Positions 51,376-60,544 of a DNA stretch of 64,000 nucleotides are shown here, piece by piece. Below the pieces are notes generated by a model. The model did no database searches and was not told the origin of the DNA. It saw nothing but the letters and a program-made list of their open reading frames with translations. The stretch lies in NCBI GenBank assembly GCA_964506685.1, contig CAZDMQ010000005.1, positions 1-64,000 of the forward strand, read 5' to 3'. Source of the DNA: UBA5336 sp964506685 (GTDB lineage Bacteria > Pseudomonadota > Alphaproteobacteria > Caulobacterales > Hyphomonadaceae). Position 1 is the stretch's first letter; each line of letters begins with the position of its first letter. A program made the position numbers and the translations under genes.

Positions 51376-52599
51376 ATGAACCTTGCCTTTTCCGAGGCCG
51401 ACCGGGCCTTCCAGAAGGAGGTCCGCGCGTGGATTGCCGAGGCATACACGCCCGAACTCCGCGCCCGGCAGGAGCTGTCCAAGAACGGCTATCTCGACAA
51501 GGAAAGCATGATCGAGTGGCAGCGCACGCTCGACAGCCGCGGCTTTTTCGTCGTCAACTGGCCTGAAGAGCATGGTGGCCCGGGGCTGAGCCCGTCCGAG
51601 CGCTACATCCTGCAGATGGAACTGGCCGCTGCCGGGACACCGGCAACCAGCCCCATGGGCATTTCCATGGTCGCACCGGTGATCATGGCCTTCGGAAATG
51701 ATGCGCAGAAGGCGGAGCACCTGCCGAAGATCAAGCGGTCCGACGTCTGGTGGTGCCAGGGCTATTCCGAGCCGGGCTCGGGCTCGGATCTCGCCTCCCT
51801 GCAGATGAGCGCGGTGCGCGATGGCGACCACTACGTGCTGAACGGCTCGAAGATCTGGACCACCCATGCCCAGTGGGCCGACTGGATCTTCTGTCTCGTG
51901 CGTACCTCCAGGGAGGGCAAGCCGCAGGAGGGGATCAGCTTCATCATCTTCCCGATGACCCTGCCAGGCATATCGGTCTCCGCGCTGCCGACCCTCGACG
52001 GGCCGGCCGAGAACCAGCAGGAGATCAACCAGGTCTTCTTCGAGAATGTCCGCGTGCCCATCGCCGAGAGCCTCGTCGGCGAGGAGAATAAGGGCTGGAC
52101 CTATGCCAAGTACCTGCTCCAGTTCGAGCGCGGCAATGCCTACGCGCCGCGGCTGCGCAGTGCGCTGGCCAAGGCCCGGAAGCTCGCCACGCTGGAGCAG
52201 TCCGGCGGCGAGCCGCTGATCCGCGACCCCGACTTCGCCCGCAAGCTGGCCGGCATGGACATCCATATCGACAGTCTCGACGCCACCGAGCAGCGCATCT
52301 TCTCCGCTCTGAGCGCGGGCGAGGCGGTCGGGCCGGAGAGCTCGATGCTGAAATGCGCCGGGTCCGAAGCCCAGCAGGCGATCAGCGAACTCGCCCTGGA
52401 AGCCTGCGGAAATTATGCCCAGCCCTTCATGCGCGATACCTGGGCCCACCTGCGGGACTGGGCCAATGACGCGCTGCCGACGCCTGTGGAGGCGCTGCCT
52501 GTCGCGCCGAGCTACTTCAACTACCGCAAGACATCGATCTACGCCGGGTCGAACGAGATCCAGCGGAACATCATGGCGAAGATGGTGCTGGGCCTCTAG
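51376..52599 (+). CDS. Acyl-CoA dehydrogenase
   Basis: A 407-residue FAD enzyme of the acyl-CoA dehydrogenase family, closer to the large-subunit type seen with pimeloyl-CoA or steroid side-chain enzymes. Marks are WPEEHGGPGLSPSERYIL, WCQGYSEPGSGSDLASLQ (flavin-contacting), VLNGSKIWTTHAQWADWIF, and the C-terminal FNYRKTSIYAGSNEIQRNIMAK. No small-subunit partner gene is adjacent. The catalytic base is not certain from sequence alone. It follows the ABM gene and precedes a transporter gene. Confidence 0.9.
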   Translation: MNLAFSEADRAFQKEVRAWIAEAYTPELRARQELSKNGYLDKESMIEWQRTLDSRGFFVVNWPEEHGGPGLSPSERYILQMELAAAGTPATSPMGISMVAPVIMAFGNDAQKAEHLPKIKRSDVWWCQGYSEPGSGSDLASLQMSAVRDGDHYVLNGSKIWTTHAQWADWIFCLVRTSREGKPQEGISFIIFPMTLPGISVSALPTLDGPAENQQEINQVFFENVRVPIAESLVGEENKGWTYAKYLLQFERGNAYAPRLRSALAKARKLATLEQSGGEPLIRDPDFARKLAGMDIHIDSLDATEQRIFSALSAGEAVGPESSMLKCAGSEAQQAISELALEACGNYAQPFMRDTWAHLRDWANDALPTPVEALPVAPSYFNYRKTSIYAGSNEIQRNIMAKMVLGL

Positions 52600-52663
52600 C
52601 CCGGCACCGCAACACAAGCGCTGGAGCTGCCCGGCGAGAGGCGGCCCGGCCATGGGAGGCGGA

Positions 52664-54151
52664 ATGCAGGACACCGGGACCGGCCCGAGCCGGCGCGACC
52701 AGGTCGTTGGGTCAATCTGGACAAAGCTTGCCTACGGGATCGGCTCGGTTGCCTATGGCGTGAAGGGCAACGGCTTTTCGTATTTCCTCCTGCTCTATTA
52801 CAGTCAGGCGCTCGGCGTGGATGCGGCCAAGGTCGGCCTCGCCATCTTCATCACCTTCCTCGTCGATGCGATCAGTGACCCGCTCGTCGGCTACCTGTCG
52901 GACAATACCCGCACGGCCTGGGGACGGCGCCACCCGTTCATGTACGCCGCCGCCCTTCCCATCGCCGTCAGCTACTGGTTCCTCTGGAACCCGCCGCCGG
53001 GGCTCTCCAGCGATGCCCTGTTCTGGTACCTCCTGTGCCTCGCCATTCTCGTGCGCACCCTGATCACCTTCTACGAGATCCCGGCCTCGGCCCTCGTCGC
53101 CGAACTGACCACCGATTATGACGAGCGCACCAGCTACATCAGTTATCGCAGCATGTTCGGCTGGATCGGCGGGGTGATCATCGCCGTCATCACGCTGGCC
53201 TTCCTGCTCGGCGACACGGCCACCGGCAGCGCCTACACCGACACCGGCGGGTTCCGCTCCTACGGCCTGCTCGCCGCCTGTGTCATGCTCGCCTCGATCC
53301 TGGCCTCGGCGCTGGGGACGCACCGCACCATCCCCTACCTTCACAAGGCCCACAGCGTGCCCGAGCGCTTCTCCCTCGTCCGGCTGGTCCGCGAAGTCGC
53401 AGAAACCCTGACCCATGGCTCCTTCGCCGCAATCTTCGCCGCGACGCTGTTCAGCAATGTGGCGGGCGGCATATCGGCGGCGCTCACCTTCTACATCTAC
53501 GGCTATTTCTGGGGGTTCACAGGCGACCAGTCCTCGATGATCACGGCCTCGGTGATGATCTCCGCCGGTCTCGCCTTCATCGTTGCGCCGCGGATCGGCA
53601 AGGCCATCGGCAAGAAGCGCGCGGCCATCGGGCTCGGCATAGCCGCCTTCACCATTGCCCCCGCCCCGGTCACACTGCGCCTGCTCGGGCTGATGCCGGA
53701 GAATGGCGACCCGATCCTGTTCCCGTTGATCCTCTCCATTGTCGTCGTCGATCTTGGCCTGATCATCGCCGTGCAGATCCTGGCAACATCCATGATCGCC
53801 GACCTTGTCGAGGACTCCCAGCTCCGGACCGGGCGGCGCTCGGAAGGGGTGTTCTTCGCCGCGATCAGCTTCAGCCGCAAGGCGATCGAGGGCGGCGGCA
53901 TCCTCGTCGCCTCGCTGATCCTCGCCCTGATCCGGTTCCCCGTCGGCGCATCGCCAGAGGATGTCCCGCCCGAGGCGATCTTCCGGCTCGGCCTGTTCTA
54001 CGCCCCGACGCTGTTTGTCTTCTGGATGATGATGCTGGTCTGCCTCAGCTTCTACCGGATCGACCGGGCCCGCCACGAATCCAACCTCCGGACGCTGGCA
54101 GGCCGGGAGACGCCGGAATTCGTGACGGAAACTTCATCCGCGAAAAATTGA
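52664..54151 (+). CDS. GPH-type (glycoside-pentoside-hexuronide) MFS transporter
   Basis: A 495-residue, 12-helix cation symporter. The early part KLAYGIGSVAYGVKGNGFSYFLLLYYSQAL, then DAISDPLVGYLSDNTRTAWGRRHPFMYAAALP, are typical of the GPH/MelB group (given in part), with the charged loop DNTRTAWGRRHP conserved. The last helices end with the tail VTETSSAKN. Substrates are usually sugars or glycosides, but members without known substrate are common in marine alphaproteobacteria. GGAGG lies four bases before the ATG at 52664; an ATG at 52652 is possible. Confidence 0.9.
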   Translation: MQDTGTGPSRRDQVVGSIWTKLAYGIGSVAYGVKGNGFSYFLLLYYSQALGVDAAKVGLAIFITFLVDAISDPLVGYLSDNTRTAWGRRHPFMYAAALPIAVSYWFLWNPPPGLSSDALFWYLLCLAILVRTLITFYEIPASALVAELTTDYDERTSYISYRSMFGWIGGVIIAVITLAFLLGDTATGSAYTDTGGFRSYGLLAACVMLASILASALGTHRTIPYLHKAHSVPERFSLVRLVREVAETLTHGSFAAIFAATLFSNVAGGISAALTFYIYGYFWGFTGDQSSMITASVMISAGLAFIVAPRIGKAIGKKRAAIGLGIAAFTIAPAPVTLRLLGLMPENGDPILFPLILSIVVVDLGLIIAVQILATSMIADLVEDSQLRTGRRSEGVFFAAISFSRKAIEGGGILVASLILALIRFPVGASPEDVPPEAIFRLGLFYAPTLFVFWMMMLVCLSFYRIDRARHESNLRTLAGRETPEFVTETSSAKN

Positions 54152-54202
54152 ATCGCATTCCTTGCCACACTACTGCCTTGGTGCATGCCGATTGGAGGCA
54201 CC

Positions 54203-55657
54203 ATGACCCGCATCACTGTTTTTCTTGTCGTTCTTCTGCTCGCAACCGGCAGCGCCTGGTATGGTGGAACCGCCTGGCACCAACCTGCGACGAGCCAGCA
54301 GGCCGATCGGGGGGCGGGTGAGGGAAAACCGCCGCAATATCTGCGCACCGTGCCCCGCAGCCGGTCGCAAATCGATCTCAGCTTCGCCCCGCTGGTCCGC
54401 GAAGTCGCCCCGGCCGTGGTCAATGTCTACACCCGCAAGATCGTCCGCAGTGCCTCGCCCTTTGCCGATGATCCGGTGTTCCGGCAATTCTTCGGCCTGC
54501 CCAGCGAGCGGGTCGAGAATTCCCTCGGCTCTGGCGTCATTGTCGGCGCCGATGGCGTCGTCGTCACCAACAACCACGTCATCAAGGGGGCCGATGAACT
54601 GCTCGTCGTGCTCAATGATCGCCGCGAGTATCCGGCGAGGCTCGTGCTCGCCGATGCGCGCACCGACCTTGCCGTCCTGAAGCTCGACCTCGAAGACGGC
54701 GAACGCCTGCCGGTCCTGCAATTTGCCGACACGCGCGACGTGCAGGTCGGCGATCTCGTGCTGGCCATCGGCAATCCCTTCGGCGTTGGCCAGACCGTCA
54801 CCAGCGGGATCATCTCCGCCACGGCCCGGACCGATGTCGGGGTCAGCGATTATGCCTTCTTCCTGCAGACCGATGCGGCGGTGAACCCCGGTAATTCCGG
54901 CGGCGCCCTGGTCGATGTCGATGGTCGTCTGGTCGGGGTCAACACAGCCATCTTCTCGCGCTCGGGCGGCTCGAACGGCATCGGCTTCGCGATCCCCGCC
55001 GAAATGGTGCGCCGCGTTGTCGATGCCGGCATCAATGAGGGCATGATCGTCCGGCCATGGCTCGGCCTCAAGGGCCAGGCCGTGAGCTATGACATCGCCA
55101 GGGCGCAGGGGCTCGACCGGCCGGTGGGCGTGATCGTGACCGAGGTCTATGAGGACGGCCCGGCCGACACGGCGGGTCTGCAGCGGGGCGATCTCGTGCT
55201 CGAAATCGACGGTCGCGAAGTGTTCGATGAGAAGGGCCTGAAATTCCTCGCCGCCACGCTGTCACCCGGCGAGACGACCCGTCTGACCGTGCTGCGGGGC
55301 GGGCAGCGCCGCGAGGTCCCGGTCACCCTCGAGCCGCCGCCCGGGGCGACCGAAGCCGAGCGCGTTCTGCTGCGGGGACGCCATCCCTTCTCCGGCGCCG
55401 AGGTGGCCGAACTGTCCCCGCGCCTCGCCGAGGAGATCGGACGCGACCCCTTCGAGACCGGTATCCTGGTGACCCGCGTCCTGCGCAACGCCTATGCTCG
55501 TCGCATTGTCCGGCCCGGCGACATCATTCTCGAGGTGAACGACCGCGAGGTCGACACCCTTGATGCGCTCGCCGAGGCCCTCAAGCAGAGCGCCCGGATC
55601 TGGGAGATCACGGTGGAACGCAACGGCCAGCGAGTCTCCGGCACGGTGCAGCTCTGA
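54203..55657 (+). CDS. degP: Do/DegP family serine protease
   Basis: A 484-residue periplasmic HtrA protease. An N-terminal signal or anchor (TVFLVVLLLATGSAWYGG) is followed by the trypsin-like domain with H125 (VVTNNHVIKG), D155 (DARTDLAVLK) and S232 (NPGNSGGALV), and two PDZ domains (about residues 285-375 and 395-480, with GLQRGDLVLEIDGREV and IVRPGDIILEVNDREV). It degrades or refolds damaged envelope proteins. The sequence DSxxxNAV between domains is not obvious. GGAGG precedes the ATG at 54203; an ATG at 54185 would add six residues. No sigma-E-type regulatory gene is adjacent. Confidence 0.95.
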   Translation: MTRITVFLVVLLLATGSAWYGGTAWHQPATSQQADRGAGEGKPPQYLRTVPRSRSQIDLSFAPLVREVAPAVVNVYTRKIVRSASPFADDPVFRQFFGLPSERVENSLGSGVIVGADGVVVTNNHVIKGADELLVVLNDRREYPARLVLADARTDLAVLKLDLEDGERLPVLQFADTRDVQVGDLVLAIGNPFGVGQTVTSGIISATARTDVGVSDYAFFLQTDAAVNPGNSGGALVDVDGRLVGVNTAIFSRSGGSNGIGFAIPAEMVRRVVDAGINEGMIVRPWLGLKGQAVSYDIARAQGLDRPVGVIVTEVYEDGPADTAGLQRGDLVLEIDGREVFDEKGLKFLAATLSPGETTRLTVLRGGQRREVPVTLEPPPGATEAERVLLRGRHPFSGAEVAELSPRLAEEIGRDPFETGILVTRVLRNAYARRIVRPGDIILEVNDREVDTLDALAEALKQSARIWEITVERNGQRVSGTVQL

Positions 55658-55726
55658 CCGCAGCGGCGACCCGGTGTCGCGCGGTTTCAATTGACGGCGC
55701 GTCCGGGTCCCGCCTACACGGGAGCC

Positions 55727-56371
55727 ATGACATTCAAGGCCGTGATCTGGGATTTCGGCGGGGTGCTCTCCACCTCGCCCTTCGATGCGTTCAACGCCTA
55801 TGAGGCCGAACGCGGACTGCCGGCCGACTTCATCCGGTCGGTGAACGCACGCAATGGCGACAGCAATGCCTGGGCGCTGCTCGAACGCTCGGAAGTGACC
55901 GCCGAGGAATTCGATCGCCTGTTCCGCGCCGAGGCCGAAGCGCTTGGCCATTCCGTGCCCGGCAAGGACGTGCTGGCGCTGCTCGCCGGACGCCTGCGCC
56001 CGCGCGTGGTCGAGGCGCTGCAGGTTTGCAAGCGCCATGGCAAGGTTGGCTGCATCACCAATAACGCCCCGGTCGGCAAGGGCGCGAGCATGACCGACGA
56101 CGCCAACCGTGCCGCCGAGGTCGCCGCCGTGTTCGAACTGTTCGACCATGTCATCGAAAGCTCGAAGCTCGGCATCCGGAAGCCCGATCCGCGGATCTAT
56201 GAAATGATGTGCGAGGCGCTGGCCGTCGATCCGTCCGACTGCGTCTATCTCGACGATCTCGGCATCAACCTGAAGCCCGCACGGGCCATGGGCATGACCA
56301 CGATCAAGGTCACGTCCGAAAACCAGCTTCTGGCCGATCTCGCCGCGGTGACAGGCTATGCCTTTCCCTGA
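55727..56371 (+). CDS. HAD-IA family phosphatase
   Basis: A 214-residue haloacid-dehalogenase-type hydrolase. Motif I is VIWDFGGVLSTSPF, motif II CITNNAP, motif III KPDPRIYEMMC and motif IV VYLDDLGINLKPARAMGM. The DFGGVL form resembles the N-terminal phosphatase of soluble epoxide hydrolases and related proteins. The substrate is unknown. GGGAG lies shortly before the ATG. Its last 14 bases overlap the next gene. Confidence 0.9.
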   Translation: MTFKAVIWDFGGVLSTSPFDAFNAYEAERGLPADFIRSVNARNGDSNAWALLERSEVTAEEFDRLFRAEAEALGHSVPGKDVLALLAGRLRPRVVEALQVCKRHGKVGCITNNAPVGKGASMTDDANRAAEVAAVFELFDHVIESSKLGIRKPDPRIYEMMCEALAVDPSDCVYLDDLGINLKPARAMGMTTIKVTSENQLLADLAAVTGYAFP

Positions 56372-56996
56372 GGGTGCCATCCGCGCCTTGTCGCGGCTCC
56401 TGATCGGCGCTTGCGTTGCAGGACTGGCCGGTTGCGGCGGCGCCGGGGAACCGGCGGGCGCCCCGGTGCGCCCACTCCCGCCGCCGCCGGATGAACGCCT
56501 GGTGACCGATCCGGCGCCGGAACCGTTGCCCGAACTGCCGGCCGCCGTTTCGGCCACACGCGACGCTATCCTCGAGGCGGCCGAGGCCCGGTCGCTGCGC
56601 CGCCTGGCCCGGCTCGCCGACGCGCAGCCGGCCTTCCTCTCCAATCTCGGCAATGTCGATCATTACGAGCACTGGTACCTGATGCGTGCGACGGGCTTCG
56701 ATGTCCCGCGTGAGCTTGAGGCCCTGTTTGCCGAGCCCTATGGCGTCCGCAGGGTCGGTCAGGAGACCTGGTTCGTCTGGCCCGATCTCGCCACGCTGCA
56801 AGGCGGCCCGCTGGTCCTCGAACGCCTGTCCTTCCGCGACCGGGCGCGGCTGAAGACGCTGATCGGGGAGACGGGGATCGAGGCCCTCCGCGCTGGTGAG
56901 CCCTATCCCGGTATCCGGACAGCCATCGCCGAGGACGGGGGATGGCGCTACTTCCTGCATGAGAATGGTCTCAAGGAGGATACTGAACATGACTGA
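56358..56996 (+). CDS. Hypothetical lipoprotein
   Basis: A 212-residue protein with a lipoprotein signal: a hydrophobic segment and lipobox LAGC (Cys26), then a Pro-rich tether (residues 30-60). The remaining part (residues about 65-205) is a compact domain with HYEHWYLMRATGFDVPREL, YGVRRVGQETWFVWPDLA and YFLHENGLKED; I do not recognise its family. The start overlaps the HAD gene by 14 bases and the end overlaps the pterin dehydratase gene by eight, so the three form a coupled operon. A surface or periplasmic role is inferred only from the signal. Confidence 0.75.
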   Translation: MPFPEGAIRALSRLLIGACVAGLAGCGGAGEPAGAPVRPLPPPPDERLVTDPAPEPLPELPAAVSATRDAILEAAEARSLRRLARLADAQPAFLSNLGNVDHYEHWYLMRATGFDVPRELEALFAEPYGVRRVGQETWFVWPDLATLQGGPLVLERLSFRDRARLKTLIGETGIEALRAGEPYPGIRTAIAEDGGWRYFLHENGLKEDTEHD

Positions 56997-57282
56997 CACA
57001 ATCGGAGCGGCAGCCCTTGTCGCGCGCTGTCCCGGCTGGCTGCCGGTCGCCGGCGGCCGTGATGCGGTGACCCGCAGCTTCACCTTCGCCGACTTCAAGA
57101 CGGCCTTTGCCTTCATGTCGGCGACCGCGCTCAAGGCCGAGCAGATGGATCACCATCCCGAATGGTCGAATGTCTACAACCGTGTCGACGTCACCCTGAC
57201 CACCCATGATGCTGGCGGGGTGACGGACAAGGACGCCGAACTCGCCAGCTACATGGACGGGCTGGCCGGCCGGCTTGGCTGA
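56989..57282 (+). CDS. phhB: 4a-hydroxytetrahydrobiopterin (pterin-carbinolamine) dehydratase
   Basis: A 97-residue PCD/DCoH protein. The active-site block AEQMDHHPEWSNVYNRVDVT and the tail THDAGGVTDKDAELASYMD match the family exactly. It recycles the pterin cofactor used by aromatic amino-acid hydroxylases such as phenylalanine hydroxylase; no hydroxylase is in the window. AAGGAGG lies eleven bases before the ATG at 56989, inside the preceding lipoprotein gene. Confidence 0.95.
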   Translation: MTDTIGAAALVARCPGWLPVAGGRDAVTRSFTFADFKTAFAFMSATALKAEQMDHHPEWSNVYNRVDVTLTTHDAGGVTDKDAELASYMDGLAGRLG

Positions 57283-57452
57283 CCCCCGGCTCGGCTGACC
57301 GTCAAAGCGCTTCCAGGCGAAGTGGCCCCGGTTCACCGTCCGGAAGCGCATCAAGACAATGACTTGAAGCGGCACGTTGAGTCCGCTTGAGAACGCGCCG
57401 CTTTAGCTGCGGCGGACCCTTCGTCAGGGCGTCGGGATGTCAGGGTGCCGGT

Positions 57453-57484
57453 GCGCGAGGGCGCGAGGGCGCGAGGGCGCGAGG
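57453..57484. repeat. Four 8-base tandem repeats (GCGCGAGG)
   Basis: GCGCGAGG repeats four times in a row at 57453, 57461, 57469 and 57477 in the 233-base gap between the pterin dehydratase gene and the stop of the DUF2236 gene. The unit length is not a multiple of three and the region is non-coding. It is likely produced by replication slippage. Confidence 0.85.
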
Positions 57485-57515
57485 ACGTCAGGGCGGACGG
57501 ACGCCGCCGCACGCG

Positions 57516-58385
57516 TCACGCGATTGCCGTCGAGCCCGGGAGCTGGCGCGCGCTGCGGTGCAGGTAGTCGCGCGGCAGGCCAAGGCGCCGGCAGGCCTGG
57601 ACCGGCGGCGACAGCGGAATGGCAAACCGGTCGGCGAGACGGGCGGCGCGCCGCAGGCGGCGGTCGTCCCCGGCCGTGAAATCGGACCGCAGGCGAAGCT
57701 GGGCGCGGATCGGGGGCGGCACGAGGTCGATGGCCGCGCGAATGGCCGGTCCCTGCAGTCCCGACACGGGCCAGGGCAGGGCCGGGGCCCGGGCGATGAT
57801 CTCGAAGAACTCGTCGAGCACGGCCGACGGCGCGAGCTCCGGCCGCATCGCCTCGTAAAGGGCCTGCGCTTCGGCCTCGCTGCCGGCCGGCGCGGCGCCA
57901 TAGAGCCGCGCCGAGGGGCCCGCGTCCCGGAAGAAGCGGTCGCGCTGCTCGGGTGTGAGCGTGGCGGCAAACCGGTGATAGGCGCCGAGGAACTGCGCGC
58001 TGGCCGTCACCTGCACCCAGCTCAGAAGCTCCGGATCATCGGCCCGGTACGCATGCCCCTCATCGGTCACGCCGGACACCCGCGCATGCATCCGACCGAC
58101 CCGCGCGATCACGTCCTCGGCCACCGAGCGGGCGGCGTAGACCGTTACCATCGCAGCCAGGCCCGTGCGCCGCATCCGCCGGACAGGGTCGGTGCGGAAC
58201 CCGGTATGGTTCCAGACACCGGCGCGCACACGCGGCTCGGCCAGCTCCAGGATCACTGCGGAGATGCCGCCGATGAACAGGGTCACGGGGTTCTTGAACA
58301 CCTGCCAGGCGACGCTGTCGGGCGAGGCCAGCGCAGCTTCGCCCGGCGGCGCGCGGAAATCGATGGGCCGGCCAAGATATTTCAT
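57516..58385 (-). CDS. Oxygenase MpaB family protein (DUF2236)
   Basis: A protein of about 290 residues (from the ATG at 58385). ALASPDSVAWQVFKNPVTLFIGG at the start, VNDEGHAYRADDPELLSWVQVT-like GVTDEGHAYRADDPELL in the middle, and the histidines of HDYL-type blocks (RDYLHRSARQ) suggest the DUF2236/MpaB family, some of whose members act as latex-cleaving or polyketide-forming oxygenases with haem. No function is inferred. An alternative ATG at 58502 overlaps the recQ stop as ATGA with GAAGG upstream and would add 39 Arg/Pro-rich residues; I judge these less protein-like. Confidence 0.8.
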   Translation of the reverse strand: MKYLGRPIDFRAPPGEAALASPDSVAWQVFKNPVTLFIGGISAVILELAEPRVRAGVWNHTGFRTDPVRRMRRTGLAAMVTVYAARSVAEDVIARVGRMHARVSGVTDEGHAYRADDPELLSWVQVTASAQFLGAYHRFAATLTPEQRDRFFRDAGPSARLYGAAPAGSEAEAQALYEAMRPELAPSAVLDEFFEIIARAPALPWPVSGLQGPAIRAAIDLVPPPIRAQLRLRSDFTAGDDRRLRRAARLADRFAIPLSPPVQACRRLGLPRDYLHRSARQLPGSTAIA

Positions 58386-58498
58386 GGTGTTGAATATAGT
58401 GGGCCGGATCAGCCGCTGCGAGCGTCCCGGTCTATCCGCATGAACTTGCCCGGCCCGCGGGCGATCGGCGACGGCGCCCGGTCCTGCCCAACCGGGTC

Positions 58499-60331
58499 TC
58501 ATGCGGCCTTCACCAGTCCGGCCACCGCCTCACCATAGAGCGCCGCCTTCTTCTCACCGACCCCGCTCACCGCGCGCAGGGCATCGGTGCTGGTCGGGCG
58601 TTCGGTCGCGATCGCTGCCAGCGTGCGGTCATGAAAGATCACATAGGGCGGCACGCCCTTCTCCCGCGCCTGTTCGAGGCGCCAGGTGCGCAGGGCCTCG
58701 AACAGGCCACGATCCGGTTCCGAGAGGGCATCGATCAGCGTCTGGCTGGCCACGGCCTTGCCCTTGCGCCGGGTCCGCCGCTCGCCCGGGTCCGCCTTAA
58801 GGCGCACCTCGACCTCGCCGGCCCACAGTGCCCGCACGCGCTCGACATCGCCGAGCGTCAGCACCGGGCGCAGGGCATCGCCGCCTTCACCCAGCAGGCC
58901 CGTGAACAGCAATTCGTCGATCACCGCGCGCCAGCCCGCCGCCCCGAGATCGGCCCCGACGCCATAGGTCGACAGCTGCGCCATGTCCGTGTCGAGCTGG
59001 TCCTTGGCCTCGCCGCGCAGGTGCGTGATGATCCGGCCGCGGCCGACCCGCTCTCCGGTGCGCATCACCGCCGCCGTGGCCATGCTCGCCCAGCGGCTGA
59101 CATCGAAGCCCGCACCTGGCCCGGCGAGGCAGTTGTCGCAGGTCCCGCAGGGCTCGGCATCGGTCTCGCCGAAATAGGCGCGGATCGCAGCCCGCCGGCA
59201 CGCACTTCCATTGAGGAAGGCGAACAGCTGGCGCGTCTTGCCGGTCTGGACCTGCTTGACGGCCTCCGGCGCATCGCCTTCCTGTGTCCAGTTGAGGGCG
59301 CGGCGCAGGTCGGCCGGTCCGAACAGGGCATAACCGTCGGCCGGGTCCCCATCCCGGCCCGCGCGACCGACCTCCTGCCAGTAGGCCTCGATCGTCTTGG
59401 GCGGATCGGCGTGGATCACGAAGCGCACATCGGGCTTGTCGACGCCCATACCGAAGGCGACGGTCGCACACATCACGAGACCATCTTCCATCAGGAAGCG
59501 GCGCTGGCGTTCGGCCCGGAGGTCGGCCTCCAGCCCGGCATGATAGGCGAGCGAGGGCAGGCCGGCCCGGCTCAGCGCGGCGGCGAGGTCCTCGGTTGCG
59601 TTGCGCGTGGCCGCATAGACAATGCCCGACTGGCCTTCGCGCCCTTTCAGCAGGGCCAGGATGCGCTGGGTCCGGTCGCCCTGTTTGGGCTCGGCATTGA
59701 GGTTCAGGTTGGGCCGGTCGAAGCTCGCCACATGCACGGCGGGCGCATCAAGGTCCAGCTGGGCGAGGATGTCGTCGCGCGTCCGGGCATCGGCCGTGGC
59801 CGTGACCGCGATCCTCGGCACGCCCGGAAAGAGCGCCTTCAGCCGGCCGAGCGCGCGATAATCGGGGCGGAAATCATGGCCCCACTGGCTGACACAGTGG
59901 GCCTCGTCGACGGCGATCAGCGACACTCTCAGCCCCGAAAGCGTCTGGCCGAGCCCCGAGGCCAGCCCTTCCGGCGACACGTACAGGATATCCAGCGCCC
60001 CGTAGGCGGCGGCATCGAGGGCCGCGCGCCGGCTGTCGGGCGGCATGGAACTGTCGAGCCGTTCGGCCCGCACCCCGAGCGCCTTGAGCGTGTCCACCTG
60101 GTCGGCCATCAGCGCGATCAGCGGCGAGACGACCAGCCCCACTCCTTCGCGCAGCAGCGCCGGGATCTGGTAGCACAGGGATTTGCCCCCGCCGGTCGGC
60201 AGGACGGCGAACGCGTCGCGACCGGCGAGCACGTCCTCGATGATCGGCGCCTGCAGGCCGCGAAAGGCCGGATAGCCGAAGACCCGGCCGAGCAGGTCGC
60301 GGGCATCGTCGAGTGTGGGCGTCGCGCTCAT
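58499..60331 (-). CDS. recQ: ATP-dependent DNA helicase RecQ
   Basis: A 610-residue RecQ. Walker A is AVLPTGGGKSLCYQIPAL (K50), the DEAH box is VDEAHCVSQWGHDFRPDY, and the helicase C domain has AFGMGVDKPDVRFVIHADPP and YWQEVGRAGRDGDP. The zinc-binding cysteines are in SACRRAAIRAYFGE and PCGTCDNC. The RQC winged helix and a C-terminal HRDC domain (LFEALRTWRLEQAREKG ... LRAVSGVGEKKAALYG) complete it. RecQ unwinds DNA in the RecF repair pathway. The ATG at 60331 is taken because the domain begins directly there. A DUF2236 gene may be coupled downstream. Confidence 0.96.
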   Translation of the reverse strand: MSATPTLDDARDLLGRVFGYPAFRGLQAPIIEDVLAGRDAFAVLPTGGGKSLCYQIPALLREGVGLVVSPLIALMADQVDTLKALGVRAERLDSSMPPDSRRAALDAAAYGALDILYVSPEGLASGLGQTLSGLRVSLIAVDEAHCVSQWGHDFRPDYRALGRLKALFPGVPRIAVTATADARTRDDILAQLDLDAPAVHVASFDRPNLNLNAEPKQGDRTQRILALLKGREGQSGIVYAATRNATEDLAAALSRAGLPSLAYHAGLEADLRAERQRRFLMEDGLVMCATVAFGMGVDKPDVRFVIHADPPKTIEAYWQEVGRAGRDGDPADGYALFGPADLRRALNWTQEGDAPEAVKQVQTGKTRQLFAFLNGSACRRAAIRAYFGETDAEPCGTCDNCLAGPGAGFDVSRWASMATAAVMRTGERVGRGRIITHLRGEAKDQLDTDMAQLSTYGVGADLGAAGWRAVIDELLFTGLLGEGGDALRPVLTLGDVERVRALWAGEVEVRLKADPGERRTRRKGKAVASQTLIDALSEPDRGLFEALRTWRLEQAREKGVPPYVIFHDRTLAAIATERPTSTDALRAVSGVGEKKAALYGEAVAGLVKAA

Positions 60332-60544
60332 GATCCTACACAAGCCGGACTCGGCGGCTGCGCCAAGGGGGAGGCCGCAAGAGGGTCTCCCCTCCTGCGC
60401 CACTGAAAACGGCGCCGCCAGCCCGAATTGTCCATCCGTAGAGGTCCCTATTTCGCCGCGATACGGCGCCGCGCGGCTGGGTGCCATCTGTCCGGATCGC
60501 ACGGAAAGGGTGACACAAGCGTCAGGTTTATCTGGAGAGAGCCC

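Noticed and set aside
50890..52674. A 594-codon open frame opposite the ABM and acyl-CoA dehydrogenase genes
   Set aside because: It crosses two real genes and their spacer on the opposite strand, which a real protein gene would not do here.
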